Assembly: GCF_009208735.1 (NCBI RefSeq)
Contig: NZ_WFLJ01000007.1
Coordinates: 186,001-250,000, forward strand
Length of the DNA: 64,000 nt
DNA from: Janthinobacterium rivuli
GTDB taxonomy: Bacteria; Pseudomonadota; Gammaproteobacteria; Burkholderiales; Burkholderiaceae_D
Direction of reading: 5' to 3'
Part shown: positions 10,095 to 18,433 of the stretch, one piece after another
Layout of the letters: every line of letters starts with the position of its first letter
Position numbering within the stretch: position 1 is the stretch's first letter
Translations under genes and position numbers: made by a program
The notes under the pieces: model-generated
What the model was told of the DNA's origin: nothing
The model's database searches: none
Seen by the model: only the letters and a program-made list of their open reading frames with translations

Positions 10095-10790
10095 ATGAAC
10101 GCCGACCCTCTCGAAATCCAAAAATTCAGTGAGCTGGCCCACCGCTGGTGGGACCCCACTTCCGAGTTTCGTCCCCTGCACGAAATTAACCCCCTGCGCC
10201 TGGAATGGATCAACGCGAAAGTGCCGCTGGCCGGCAAGCGCGTGATCGACATCGGCTGCGGCGGCGGCATCCTGGCCGAATCGATGGCCCGCAAGGGCGC
10301 CGATGTGACGGGCATCGACCTGTCCGACAAGGCCTTGAAAGTGGCCGACCTGCACAGCCTGGAATCGGGCGCCAAGGTACGCTACAAGCTGATCGCCGCC
10401 GAAGCCATGGCCGAGGAAGAAGCCGGCCAGTACGACGTCGTCACGTGCATGGAAATGCTCGAGCACGTGCCGGACCCGGCCGCCATCGTCAAGGCTTGCG
10501 CCACCCTGGTGAAACCGGGCGGCCACGTCTTCCTGTCGACCCTGAACCGCAACCCGAAAGCGTACCTGTTCGCCATCCTGGGCGCCGAATACCTGCTGCG
10601 CCTGCTGCCGAAAGGCACGCACGACTATGACAAATTCATCACCCCGGCCGAGCTGTCGCAATACGTGCGCAGCGCCGGCCTGGACGTCAACAGCATGCGC
10701 GGCATGGGCTACAATCCGCTGACCAAGATTTACTCACTTAATAGCGATACCAGCGTCAATTATCTGGTGGCCTGCACCCGGCCGCTGTAA
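10095..10790 (+). CDS. ubiG: ubiquinone biosynthesis O-methyltransferase
   Basis: SAM-dependent enzyme that performs both O-methylation steps of ubiquinone synthesis. The 231 residues start [20 protein letters not shown], the characteristic UbiG N-terminus. Motif I of the methyltransferase fold is [16 protein letters not shown], and later motifs include [13 protein letters not shown] and the C-terminal [12 protein letters not shown]. The gph-type phosphatase follows 68 bases downstream, the common ubiG-gph order of beta- and gammaproteobacteria. Confidence 0.96.
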   Translation: MNADPLEIQKFSELAHRWWDPTSEFRPLHEINPLRLEWINAKVPLAGKRVIDIGCGGGILAESMARKGADVTGIDLSDKALKVADLHSLESGAKVRYKLIAAEAMAEEEAGQYDVVTCMEMLEHVPDPAAIVKACATLVKPGGHVFLSTLNRNPKAYLFAILGAEYLLRLLPKGTHDYDKFITPAELSQYVRSAGLDVNSMRGMGYNPLTKIYSLNSDTSVNYLVACTRPL

Positions 10791-10858
10791 CCATCACGCA
10801 CAATACAAGGCGGCTGCGGCCGCCATTTTTCATTCCTACTTGACACATTTTGCCCGCC

Positions 10859-11563
10859 ATGATCACAGACCATCTGCCAGCCCCGCGCGCCATCCTGTTC
10901 GACCTCGACGGCACCCTGGCCGACACCGCGCCCGACCTGGCGGCGGCCATCAACCTGCTGCGCGCGCGCGCCGGCCTGGCGCCGACCCCGTATGACGTCC
11001 TGCGCCCCACGGCCTCGGCAGGCGCGCGCGGCATGATAGGCGCATCGTATGGCGTGCAACCTGGCGAAAGCGGCTACGAAGCCCTGAAAGACGGCTTCCT
11101 GAACAATTATGAAGCGGCGCTGGCCGTGGAAAGCCGTTTGTTCGACGGCATCCCCGCCCTGCTGGAAGGCCTGCAAGCCCTGGGCCTGGCCTGGGGCGTG
11201 GTCACCAACAAGGCCGCTCGCTTCACCGACCCGCTGGTCGGCCAGATCGGCCTGGGCGCCGCCGGCTGCGTGATCTCGGGCGACACCATGCCCCACCCGA
11301 AACCGCACCCCGCCCCCTTGCTGGAAGCGGCGCGCCGCCTGGAGCTGGCGCCGCAAGACTGCTGGTACGTGGGCGACGACCTGCGCGACATCCAGGCCGG
11401 CCGCGCCGCCGGCATGCGCACGGTGGCCTGCGCCTGGGGCTACTGCGGCCCCGTCGAACCGCAGCACTGGAACGCCGACCACCTGCTGGACACGCCGCAG
11501 GCGTTGCTCGAGCTGGTCAGCGCGGTGGTGAAGGCGGCGCAGGCGCGGCAGTTGGCGGCATAA
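10859..11563 (+). CDS. gph: phosphoglycolate phosphatase-type HAD hydrolase
   Basis: HAD-superfamily phosphatase that probably removes 2-phosphoglycolate formed in DNA repair; related family members act on N-acetylmuramic acid 6-phosphate (MupP), so the substrate is not certain. The 234 residues show motif I LFDLDGTLADT (nucleophile and acid-base Asp), motif II VVTNK, the motif III region PHPKPHPAPL with its lysine, and motif IV WYVGDDLRDIQAGRAAGM. ATG 10859 is preferred to a TTG three codons upstream. Confidence 0.88.
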   Translation: MITDHLPAPRAILFDLDGTLADTAPDLAAAINLLRARAGLAPTPYDVLRPTASAGARGMIGASYGVQPGESGYEALKDGFLNNYEAALAVESRLFDGIPALLEGLQALGLAWGVVTNKAARFTDPLVGQIGLGAAGCVISGDTMPHPKPHPAPLLEAARRLELAPQDCWYVGDDLRDIQAGRAAGMRTVACAWGYCGPVEPQHWNADHLLDTPQALLELVSAVVKAAQARQLAA

Positions 11564-11629
11564 ATCAGCCTGCGCTTGATCTCGCACACCAGCAAGCGAA
11601 TGCATCATGCAAGAGTGGGCGGATTGCGC

Positions 11630-11635
11630 TACAAT
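11630..11635 (+). promoter_or_regulatory. ssrA: probable -10 box of the tmRNA promoter
   Basis: TACAAT lies 11 bases before the mature 5' end of tmRNA. No good -35 hexamer is visible at 16-18 bases upstream, so only the -10 element is claimed. Confidence 0.4.
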
Positions 11636-11646
11636 GAGGGTTCTGT

Positions 11647-12007
11647 GGGGACGACCTGGTTTCGACGTGGGTTGCAAAGCAGCGCAGGGCATACCGAGGG
11701 CGGGCTACCTCGTAAATACAACCTGAAAAAACTTAACTGCAAACGATAACTCGTACGCACTGGCAGCTTAATCGCTGTTAGCTCTAGAACACCTCGTCCC
11801 TGGGGTGGGCCGTCAAAAGCTCTAGAGTCATTTACAGGGACTCGTCGTATGCTGGGTTACTTAGCGTCCGACTAAATAATAGGTAACTCGCTTGCCCATA
11901 ACGTGCACATCCGTGCTGGCTGAGTTAAATTAAATGATAGTGCTAAGTATGTAGAACTGTCTGTGGAGTGCTTGCGGACGCGGGTTCGATTCCCGCCGTC
12001 TCCACCA
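11647..12007 (+). ncRNA. ssrA: transfer-messenger RNA (tmRNA)
   Basis: One-piece tmRNA that rescues stalled ribosomes and tags nascent peptides. The 5' end GGGGACGACCTGG and 3' end GTTCGATTCCCGCCGTCTCCACCA form the alanyl tRNA-like domain with an encoded CCA at 12005-12007. The tag frame GCA-AAC-GAT-AAC-TCG-TAC-GCA-CTG-GCA-GCT-TAA (11739-11771) encodes ANDNSYALAA. The 3' portion is the prophage attachment site: the copy here is complete, so insertion of the phage preserved tmRNA. Confidence 0.98.
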
Positions 12008-12013
12008 CTGAAT
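11983..12013 (+). repeat. attL of the P2-like prophage (31-bp direct repeat)
   Basis: This stretch, from the T-loop of tmRNA to just past the CCA, is identical over 31 bases to 48132-48162, the other prophage end. The sequences diverge on both sides. It is the cross-over core left by tyrosine integrase recombination at the ssrA 3' end. Confidence 0.95.
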
Positions 12014-12337
12014 TCTTTAGAATCAAGTAGTTAGCAAGAAGAAGGCTGTCATTATTTGGGTTGTTTTTGGGCTGTTCTAGCCTAGGAATGACAACAAAAT
12101 GACAGCCTTTTTTTCTTGGAAGTGTGGCCTGTCGCCACACCTATCCGTCAACACATTCACTGTCCCCTCTCCCATAACACATCAGTCCCGTCGTGCTTAT
12201 ATCGATGCGGAAATGCATAACCTGAAATATTTGAAGTGGAACACTTGCATTTTATTCAAGAAAGCGCAAGATAGCACGATGTACTGCGGTGCTAGACAAC
12301 CGTTTGGCGGCAGTCAATAAGCGTTCAAAGGAGTTTT
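12014..12337. other. gene-free left prophage boundary with a long-loop inverted repeat
   Basis: I see no supported gene. A 12-bp perfect inverted repeat, AAGGCTGTCATT (12042-12053) and AATGACAGCCTT (12098-12109), is followed by a T7 run. It has a 44-base loop and could act as a surrogate transcription stop for tmRNA in the lysogen. The remainder up to 12327 is AT-rich and may contain the promoter of the next gene. Confidence 0.55.
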
Positions 12338-12673
12338 ATGATTGACAACAATAATCACCAAGTTGTATTTTCAACCACCCTCTTCATTGACGACAATACT
12401 GATTGCATTATTGACATACCATTGTTAGGAGTGACTCGACGCTTTATTTTCCGATTCGTTGACGGCGCCAACCGCGACTTAGAGGCAAGACTGGAAGGTC
12501 AGGTTTGCTTACTCAATTTTACCGGATGGAAAAGTAATAGCTGTACAGATAGACGACATCCTCTGCCTATTGCTCAAGCAACACCTCCTGAAATAAGACC
12601 TCATTTCGACGTAGTACATCAATATTTTCCGGGTCGAAACTTAGTGCATTTTTTTATTTCTCTCGGTGATTAA
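12338..12673 (+). CDS. hypothetical prophage cargo protein, 111 residues
   Basis: I do not recognise the family. The ATG at 12338 is preceded by a strong ribosome binding site (AAAGGAG, spacing 4), which supports translation. The product is soluble and beta-rich by eye: FSTTLFIDDNTDCIIDIPLLG followed by RRFIFRFVDG and a C-terminal LVHFFISLGD. There is no signal peptide, membrane segment or catalytic motif. GC content is far below that of the structural genes, as for the other genes between attL and cos, so it is probably a recently acquired moron. Confidence 0.6.
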   Translation: MIDNNNHQVVFSTTLFIDDNTDCIIDIPLLGVTRRFIFRFVDGANRDLEARLEGQVCLLNFTGWKSNSCTDRRHPLPIAQATPPEIRPHFDVVHQYFPGRNLVHFFISLGD

Positions 12674-12895
12674 TATTCCCACTCGGGCTTACGCGTGCGA
12701 AATATTATCAAATTATCATTCATCTAAGTTTGACCTAAAAATCAAGCTCGTTTAGTTCGACTTTGCTTGTTGTGGAGGTTTTTCCTCCACAACAATATTA
12801 CATGTCTGGTCAGATATAATAAAAAGCGATTCGTTTTCAATAGTCGTGCAGGCATACAGAATAGGTTTAAATACAACAACCAGGACATGCACATA

Positions 12896-13093
12896 ATGGA
12901 AAACGGAATGAAGTGGCTTGCAGTAGCGTTAATGTTTTCTGTCGTCGTATGTGCAGTGCTGTTTCGTTACGAATACTTTGCCCATGGAGGAATTCGCAGC
13001 GACCGCTGGACGGGCCGTACCGAGATGGAGTGTGGCACTAACGGCGAGCTCGGCTGGAAAACCCAAGCTGAGTGCTACAGCTCAACTCATTAG
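12896..13093 (+). CDS. small single-pass membrane protein, prophage cargo
   Basis: Predicted 65-residue protein. The ATG at 12896 is chosen because it opens a clean membrane helix (WLAVALMFSVVVCAVLF, about residues 6-22); the frame extends upstream to 12767 without a plausible start context. The tail is polar with two cysteines (TEMECGTNGELGWKTQAEC). Function unknown. It could be a superinfection-exclusion protein, since small membrane morons often are, but nothing in the sequence proves this. Confidence 0.5.
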   Translation: MENGMKWLAVALMFSVVVCAVLFRYEYFAHGGIRSDRWTGRTEMECGTNGELGWKTQAECYSSTH

Positions 13094-13130
13094 CCTTTGG
13101 GCACTCGTTCGCAAGCCCCCAAGCACGTGT

Positions 13131-13770
13131 TCATTTTTTCACACGCGGCGGAAGTGGATCCGCCACAGCGACGAGGCGTTCTGCTGGATACTGCTGAAAC
13201 AAATCCTCTTCGGTCACAAGGGAACCATCGAGCCAGCCGTGATACTGGTCCGGGTCGAGCATCATCACCATCCGTTTTTCATCATCCGGCTTGTGGAAGC
13301 GCTGCATGAGCGGGGGGCCATCGGCGTTTATCGTCAGCATCGAGAACGACAAGAGCAAGTCTTGAGGCCGGAACTCCCATATTCCGGCGATGGCGGCCGG
13401 CATACCATCTGCGCGCTCGATGCGCCAGCGAACCGGCTTGCCCGTCTCATAGCAAGGTTCAAAGAAATTATCTGCAGGGATAAATGCAGAACTGTTTACG
13501 CTTCCAGGCATTGCGGAAGGATGGCTTCTGCGCCACGGTTTCGGTGCGGGCGTTTTAGGTCTGGCGCGCCAGCTTCATATCGGCCCAATGGGGCACCATG
13601 CCAAACATGGCCGGGGCGATTTCCAGTTCCCCGGACGCTTCATGCGAGCCACGTAGGATTGGCGCCATGTAGCCAGGCCACGCTTCGGGCGGCAAGTCGA
13701 ATTGGGGCGATCGAACACCGAACCGGTCGTCGATCTGTTCTTTACGGCTGGGGGTGTAATCAGCACACAT
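13131..13770 (-). pseudogene. SRAP (YedK/HMCES-type) abasic-site protein gene, inactivated by a stop and a frameshift
   Basis: SRAP proteins crosslink to abasic sites in single-stranded DNA through Cys2. The reading starts MCADYTPSRKEQI at 13770 and keeps Cys2. After ADMKLARQT an in-frame TAA at 13555-13557 stands where the family has a tyrosine (QTYNARTET). The frame then continues as NARTETVAQKPSFRNAWKR and is shifted by one extra base in the short A/T run near 13480-13485, before resuming as IPADNFFEPCYETGKPVRW to the natural end at 13131. The total length fits 213 codons plus one base, the family norm. Two independent lesions argue for real decay rather than a sequencing error. Confidence 0.85.
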
Positions 13771-13913
13771 AAGAAATTCCAATCAAGTTTTGATATCTGT
13801 ATGCACAATACCTTATAAACATAAGATGAATGCTCCAGAGAGGCTCAACTTAAAAACATGTGGTTGACAAAAAATATAATGATTGGTAACGTCATAATTT
13901 TTTTCAAGATATC

Positions 13914-14804
13914 ATGTTTAAAATAAACAGCAACTTATTTCATCCAGAACGAAGTCTCTTCTCACTTCCAGTTGTCCAATGGACGTTCCTCGTCTTTCTT
14001 TGCATAGCTATCGCTCTTGCAGCCACAATAGCAATTATTGATCCGGCGCCATTTTCCATGACATCAGCAGGCCTCAATAATGCGGCAGAATATTTCAAAA
14101 TCCCACTTGCAATTTTAGCTATAGGATTGACATTTATAGGAATTTACGGCGCAAATCATCGATCAGAGCAAACCAAGAAACAAATTGAAAGAGCACTCAC
14201 TCAAATTGAACTTAGCAACTCTCAAATGAAAATAACAAAAGAACAAAACAATTTTTCAAATTTCTATAAACACATCGAAGAATTTGATAAATATTGCAAT
14301 TCAATCAGTACAGAAAAACTCAAAATTACACAAACCAGACAACTACATAGAATTATCTTCCCTAAAGCAAATGCAATATCTGGAAATTATGAGGTAAGTG
14401 CAGATTTCATTTCAGATCTAGAGAAATTAGTAAACCTATTTCTTGACCTATCTAATGGTTTCAATGATGAAAACAAGGAAAAACGCATTGGAGCAGCATT
14501 TTACATTCAAAAAAACGTCAGGAAATTTAATGAAAAACACTACTTTAAAATGTCTAACGCAGGAATACCTGGAAAGTCACATTTGTATGGACTAGAGACA
14601 TTCACAATACATGATGGAGGCATAAAGAAAATAGCCACCGACTTTATTTACCTAGTCTCAAAATCCGATGAAATAATAAGCTTTGATTTAAATTACTCGC
14701 CAAGCAGAAAAATTAAAGACCTATCAGAAGTAGACTTATCTCTAGTTACTCAAGACGCAGAATTAAAAAACCCTTTCGACCTAAACAAACTCTTAATTAA
14801 ATAG
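13914..14804 (+). CDS. two-TM coiled-coil protein, putative phage abortive-infection type
   Basis: A 296-residue protein from an AT-rich stretch very unlike the phage structural genes, a sign of recent transfer. Two membrane helices lie at about residues 21-43 and 63-80. A polar coiled coil follows (HRSEQTKKQIERALTQIELS to about 117), then FSNFYKHIEEFDKYC and a soluble C-terminal domain of about 170 residues. This layout (2 TM, coiled coil, then a short phenylalanine-rich helix) resembles the putative AbiC-like phage abortive-infection proteins. The resemblance is from memory of the architecture, not a search. Cargo position between attL and cos supports a defence role. Confidence 0.6.
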   Translation: MFKINSNLFHPERSLFSLPVVQWTFLVFLCIAIALAATIAIIDPAPFSMTSAGLNNAAEYFKIPLAILAIGLTFIGIYGANHRSEQTKKQIERALTQIELSNSQMKITKEQNNFSNFYKHIEEFDKYCNSISTEKLKITQTRQLHRIIFPKANAISGNYEVSADFISDLEKLVNLFLDLSNGFNDENKEKRIGAAFYIQKNVRKFNEKHYFKMSNAGIPGKSHLYGLETFTIHDGGIKKIATDFIYLVSKSDEIISFDLNYSPSRKIKDLSEVDLSLVTQDAELKNPFDLNKLLIK

Positions 14805-14935
14805 ATAATCAATACTCTATAAAAGTGACCTAAATCACTCAGCAAGCAAAAAATAACTAGCTAGACCCCTGCCCTTGGCGCGCGAACGCAGACATGTACT
14901 CCAATGCCACACAGAAAAAACCGCTCAAAGTGCGT

Positions 14936-14979
14936 CAAAATGCGTCAAATCGCGTGCCCCCTCTTCGCCCCGCCGCGCC
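14936..14979 (-). other. putative cos (packaging) site
   Basis: On the minus strand, GGCGCGGCGGGGCGAAGAGG (within 14954-14979) resembles the P2 cohesive-end sequence, which begins GGCGAGGCGGGG. It is flanked by a repeated TGCGTCAAA (about 14935-14949) that could be a terminase contact. Position is right: beside the Q/P end of the late operon, as in P2 and phiCTX. The exact nick positions cannot be assigned by eye. Confidence 0.5.
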
Positions 14980-15124
14980 AGTCCTCATGCGCCTTCGGCC
15001 ATGGTGCAAATTTGAATCAAAAGAGCCCTATATAGCGGGCAGGTGTGGAGGGGGGACAACTGCGCGCGCCGGGCCGAAACGGACTTTTTCTTGCTTCCAT
15101 GGCAATATCAATCATCGGGACGTG

Positions 15125-15148
15125 AAAAAGCCGCCTCGGGGGCGGCTT
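15125..15148 (-). terminator. intrinsic terminator for the Q/Zn-finger transcript
   Basis: On the minus strand, AAGCCGCC and GGCGGCTT (15141-15148 and 15128-15135) form a stem with a five-base loop, followed by T5. It lies 70 bases past the last gene of the leftward P-Q transcript. Confidence 0.8.
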
Positions 15149-15221
15149 GTGCGGTGGCTGGGGTGCGCTGGCGCGGCTGGGCTGTCGCGGCCCCGCCCTG
15201 CCGGCTATCGCGGCGTGGCGG

Positions 15222-15437
15222 TCATCCTGGGCGGCCGGCGCGCGCCTTGGCCGCTTGCTCCTTCTCGTAGTCGTCGCGGCAATCCACATCGCAGAACAGC
15301 CGCGCGGGCGCCAGCGCCTCGTCGCAGTAGAGGCAGCAGCCATGCGCCACCAAGGCGGGCCGGCGCCGCACGGCGGCCAGGCCGCGCGCCACCTCGGCAA
15401 AGATGATCTTGTCCGTGTTGTCGATATGGTCGCTCAT
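15222..15437 (-). CDS. small zinc-finger protein downstream of portal gene
   Basis: A 71-residue protein with a compact Cys4 cluster: CCLYCDEALAPARLFCDVDC, followed by RDDYEKEQAAKARAG. This is the treble-clef-like finger often found next to gene Q in P2-like phages of Burkholderiales. The function is not established there. It overlaps the portal stop by 4 bases (ATGA type), so it is translated with the portal gene. Low-level DNA or RNA binding is the natural guess. Confidence 0.75.
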   Translation of the reverse strand: MSDHIDNTDKIIFAEVARGLAAVRRRPALVAHGCCLYCDEALAPARLFCDVDCRDDYEKEQAAKARAGRPG

Positions 15438-16489
15438 TGCGCGCCCTCCCCGCCCGTGGCCAGGTCATACGGGGCAAACCTCACTACTTCCACACCCGCC
15501 CACTCATTGATCGCCATGAACTGCGCCTGCAGCGGCACCAGCTCGTTGCGCGCGAAGACGCGCGCGGCCGGTTCCACGGCGCCGAAGCCGCCGGCATTGT
15601 TCGGCAGGATGCCCATCAGCTGGGGCGGCACGCGGTGCGCGGCAAGCTGGTCGTCACGCGTGACGCTCTTGATGTTGAAAAACTCGTCCTTGGCGGCCAC
15701 GTCCGACACGGGCAGGATCTGGATGCCGTCCTTCTTGCCGTTCGGCGCGTACATGAACAGGTTGCGGAAGTTGCCCGGCCCTTTGCTGTCGCGCATGGCC
15801 TGGCGCAGGTTGTCCACGTCCTGCGTGTTCGCCGCGGCGTCCGTCATGTAGAACACGAAACCGGCGTGCGAGCCGTTCTTGTAATACTTGCGGCGGAACA
15901 GGGTGGCCGCCTCATTGAGCCAGGCCGATTGCAAGGCGCTCAGGTACTGCGGCACGCCGTACAGCTCCTGGTTCACGTCCGGTTCCATCAGGTGGAATAC
16001 GCGGCCCTTGTCGAACTGGTGCACGGCCTGGTAGCCATTCACGAAGAAATAGGTGTCCAGATCGACGCCGCGCCGCATGTACTTGGCCAGCGCATGCTGG
16101 TACGCCAGCGCCTTGCCGCTGCGGCTGGGCCGGTCTTCCAGGTAGGCATTGCCAAAGGTCAGATAGTCCAGGGCCATGCGCTTGAAGCCATCGCGCGACA
16201 GGTATTTCGTCGGCATCAAGGTGGACGTCAGCACGTTGGCCTTGAAGTGGATGGCGCTGCTGTGGTGCACGCCCGCATTGAAGGACTTGGCCAGGCCGGC
16301 CAGGTTGATGGGCGGCTCATACCAGTGGCCGTTCTTCCAGCATTCGAAGCAATCGAGAATGTCGGCGTGCTCGAGCACGGGCGTCGGGTCGCCGAAGGAA
16401 AACGCCTCGATGCCGGCGGCGGCCGGCGCCGTGGCCGCTGGTGGTGCGCTCCCGGCCTGCCGGCCGCGCAAGTGTCGTGCTTTGCTCAA
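15434..16489 (-). CDS. Q: portal protein gpQ
   Basis: Dodecameric portal at the capsid vertex through which DNA is packaged. The predicted 351 residues contain the PBSX/P2 portal hallmarks EPPINLAGLAKSFNAGVHHSSA, YLTFGNAYLE, YKNGSHAGFVFYMTD and the C-terminal PQLMGILPNNAGGFG. The start is placed at TTG 16489, which overlaps the terminase stop (TTGA) and gives LSKARHLRGRQAG, the usual short N-terminus. The frame extends upstream to 16570, but that would overlap the terminase gene by 85 bases. Confidence 0.92.
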   Translation of the reverse strand: MSKARHLRGRQAGSAPPAATAPAAAGIEAFSFGDPTPVLEHADILDCFECWKNGHWYEPPINLAGLAKSFNAGVHHSSAIHFKANVLTSTLMPTKYLSRDGFKRMALDYLTFGNAYLEDRPSRSGKALAYQHALAKYMRRGVDLDTYFFVNGYQAVHQFDKGRVFHLMEPDVNQELYGVPQYLSALQSAWLNEAATLFRRKYYKNGSHAGFVFYMTDAAANTQDVDNLRQAMRDSKGPGNFRNLFMYAPNGKKDGIQILPVSDVAAKDEFFNIKSVTRDDQLAAHRVPPQLMGILPNNAGGFGAVEPAARVFARNELVPLQAQFMAINEWAGVEVVRFAPYDLATGGEGAQ

Positions 16490-18297
16490 GAATAAATCTC
16501 CATGAAAGAGTGGTGGTTGTCGGTGGTGCCTTCGAATGGCTCGTGATCGAGGGCGTGCATGCAGGCCCACGCCAGATCGGCGTGGCCGGTTTCATCGCTG
16601 CGGCCGGCGACATAGGTCACGTGCCGCCCGCTGGGGGTGAGGGTCTTGTGGATGGCCATGAAGGACTGCGCGATGTCCGTCCAGCCGGCGTCAAATTCCA
16701 GCCGGCCCTTGCTGATGATGTTTTTGGCTTTTAGCACCATGCGCGTTTTGACTTCGGGCGAGTAATTCAGGGCCGTGACGGCCGGGAAGAAGCCGCGCAC
16801 GATAGGCAGCACGCCGATGCCCATGCCCGTGGTATCGATGCCGATGTATTCGACGTTGTAGCGGCCGGTCATCTGGCGGATCGCGTCGGCGTGGTCTTCA
16901 AAGCTCTGCCCGCGCCACTGGTGGCGCTCCAGGATGCGGAACTTGCCGCCGGCCGTCATGGGCGGCGCCAGCACGACGCAGCCGGCGCTGTCGCCGTTCA
17001 AGGCCGGGTCATAGCCGATCCACACGGGCCGGTTGCCGAACGGGCGCAGGCCCAGCAAGGGCTTGTAGTCGTCCCACTCGACCCAGGAATCGACCATGCA
17101 GCGCTGCAGCTCGGCCAGCGGGAAGACCGAGGCCGAGTCGTCGATGAAATTGCACATCAGCAGATTGTCGAACTGGTCCGGGCTGTATTCGAAGTTGCGC
17201 AGCTCGTCGATGTCGAACAGATTGCAGCCGCCGCGCTCGGCGTCCAGGATGGTGACGATCTGGCGCCAGATCTTGTCCTCGCCCGTGTAGCCCGACGAGA
17301 GGCGGCCATGGCTCACATCGATGTTCACCTGGTCCGCCTTGGCGCGGCGCTTGTTGAACAGCTCGCCCGTCCAGAACGGATAAGCCTGGTGCGTGGTCGA
17401 GGATGGCGTTGAAAAGTAGGTCTTGCGCCACTTCTTGTGGATGGCCATGCCCGAGGCCACCTTGTTCAACTCCTGGAAGTTCTGCGTCCAGAAAAATTCA
17501 TCGAAGTAGAAATTACCGTGGTAGCCCTGCGCCGTGCGCGCGTTCGTGCCCAGGAAATACAGGTGGGCGCCATTCGGCAGCACGATGGGGTCGCCCGTCA
17601 GCTCGATGCCGGCCGCCTCGCGCGCGAATTGCACGATGTATTGCTTGAAGACGTGCGCCTGGCTCTTGGATGCAGACAGGAAGATTTGATTGCGGCCCGT
17701 CTTCATCGCATCGGCCAGCGCCTCGCGGGCGAAGTACCAAGTGGCGCCGATCTGGCGCGACTTCAAAATGGCGCGCGTGCGCTGGTCGCCGTTGCGATAC
17801 CAGACCTTTTGATAGTCGAACAGTGAGTCCTGGAAGGCGTCCAGCAGCTGGATTTTCTGCTCTTCGCTGAAATCGTTGCGGGTCGGCTTCTTCTTTGGCC
17901 CCGCGTTGCGGTTCGCCAGCTTGGGGTTGAGGTCGACCTCGTTGCCGCCCGGCTGCTCGTAGCGGCGCACACGCGCCGCCTGCACGATAGCGCGCATCAG
18001 CAGGTCAATTTCCTTGTAATCGCTACCGCTCTTGACCTCTTTTTCGATCAGTTTCACCAGGCGCAGCTCGGCCGACGCCTCGACATGCTCGATGGCCTGC
18101 GCCTTGTCCCATTCGTCGCGCTCTTTCCAGCTATTGATGGTGCTGCGCTTGATCCCCAGGTGGCGGGCGATAGACGAAATGCGCCAGCCCTTCCAGTACA
18201 GGGCGCGCGCGGCACGGCGCGGCTCGGATTCGGGCACGGCCAGTTCACCGATGATTCCATCGACGGTTTGTTCGCTTGTTTTCTCGATTGTCAGCAT
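16486..18297 (-). CDS. P: terminase large (ATPase) subunit gpP
   Basis: Motor that cuts concatemers at cos and pumps DNA into the procapsid. From ATG 18297 it has 603 residues (P2 gpP has 590). An N-terminal helix-turn-helix region (ALYWKGWRISSIARHLGIKR) probably binds cos. The ATPase domain has a Walker-A-like RQIGATWYFAREAL and Walker B FYFDEFFW, and the nuclease domain has VWIGYDPALNGDSAGCVVL and IGIDTTGMGIGV. In-frame upstream codons reach 18402 without family support. It is divergent from gene O, so the late promoters for both lie at 18298-18433. Confidence 0.94.
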   Translation of the reverse strand: MLTIEKTSEQTVDGIIGELAVPESEPRRAARALYWKGWRISSIARHLGIKRSTINSWKERDEWDKAQAIEHVEASAELRLVKLIEKEVKSGSDYKEIDLLMRAIVQAARVRRYEQPGGNEVDLNPKLANRNAGPKKKPTRNDFSEEQKIQLLDAFQDSLFDYQKVWYRNGDQRTRAILKSRQIGATWYFAREALADAMKTGRNQIFLSASKSQAHVFKQYIVQFAREAAGIELTGDPIVLPNGAHLYFLGTNARTAQGYHGNFYFDEFFWTQNFQELNKVASGMAIHKKWRKTYFSTPSSTTHQAYPFWTGELFNKRRAKADQVNIDVSHGRLSSGYTGEDKIWRQIVTILDAERGGCNLFDIDELRNFEYSPDQFDNLLMCNFIDDSASVFPLAELQRCMVDSWVEWDDYKPLLGLRPFGNRPVWIGYDPALNGDSAGCVVLAPPMTAGGKFRILERHQWRGQSFEDHADAIRQMTGRYNVEYIGIDTTGMGIGVLPIVRGFFPAVTALNYSPEVKTRMVLKAKNIISKGRLEFDAGWTDIAQSFMAIHKTLTPSGRHVTYVAGRSDETGHADLAWACMHALDHEPFEGTTDNHHSFMEIYS

Positions 18298-18433
18298 GCC
18301 GCCAGCGTAGGCCGCGCGCGCGCGGAGCGGGGAAAGGCAAAAGTCGCTATGGCCCATAGCAACCCGCACCGCATTGAATCGCGGCGCCAAGACGTTGACC
18401 ATGGCGTTATCCGATCAACCGAGAACGCCCACC

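Larger units (their letters stand above)
14805..15221. other. gene-free stretch between left cargo and the packaging genes
   Basis: Contains no supported gene. Composition switches at about 14870 from AT-rich cargo to the GC-rich phage backbone. It holds the putative cos region and a terminator for the minus-strand portal operon, both listed separately. In a P2-like genome this is where the linear DNA ends are joined. Confidence 0.6.

Noticed and set aside
11943-12140. Minus-strand frame with TAGIEPASAS text across the tmRNA tail
   Set aside because: This text is the well-known antisense of tRNA/tmRNA T-arm DNA and is not a protein.
15437-16495. Plus-strand frame opposite the portal gene
   Set aside because: His/Arg/Val-rich antisense product of the well-supported portal gene.
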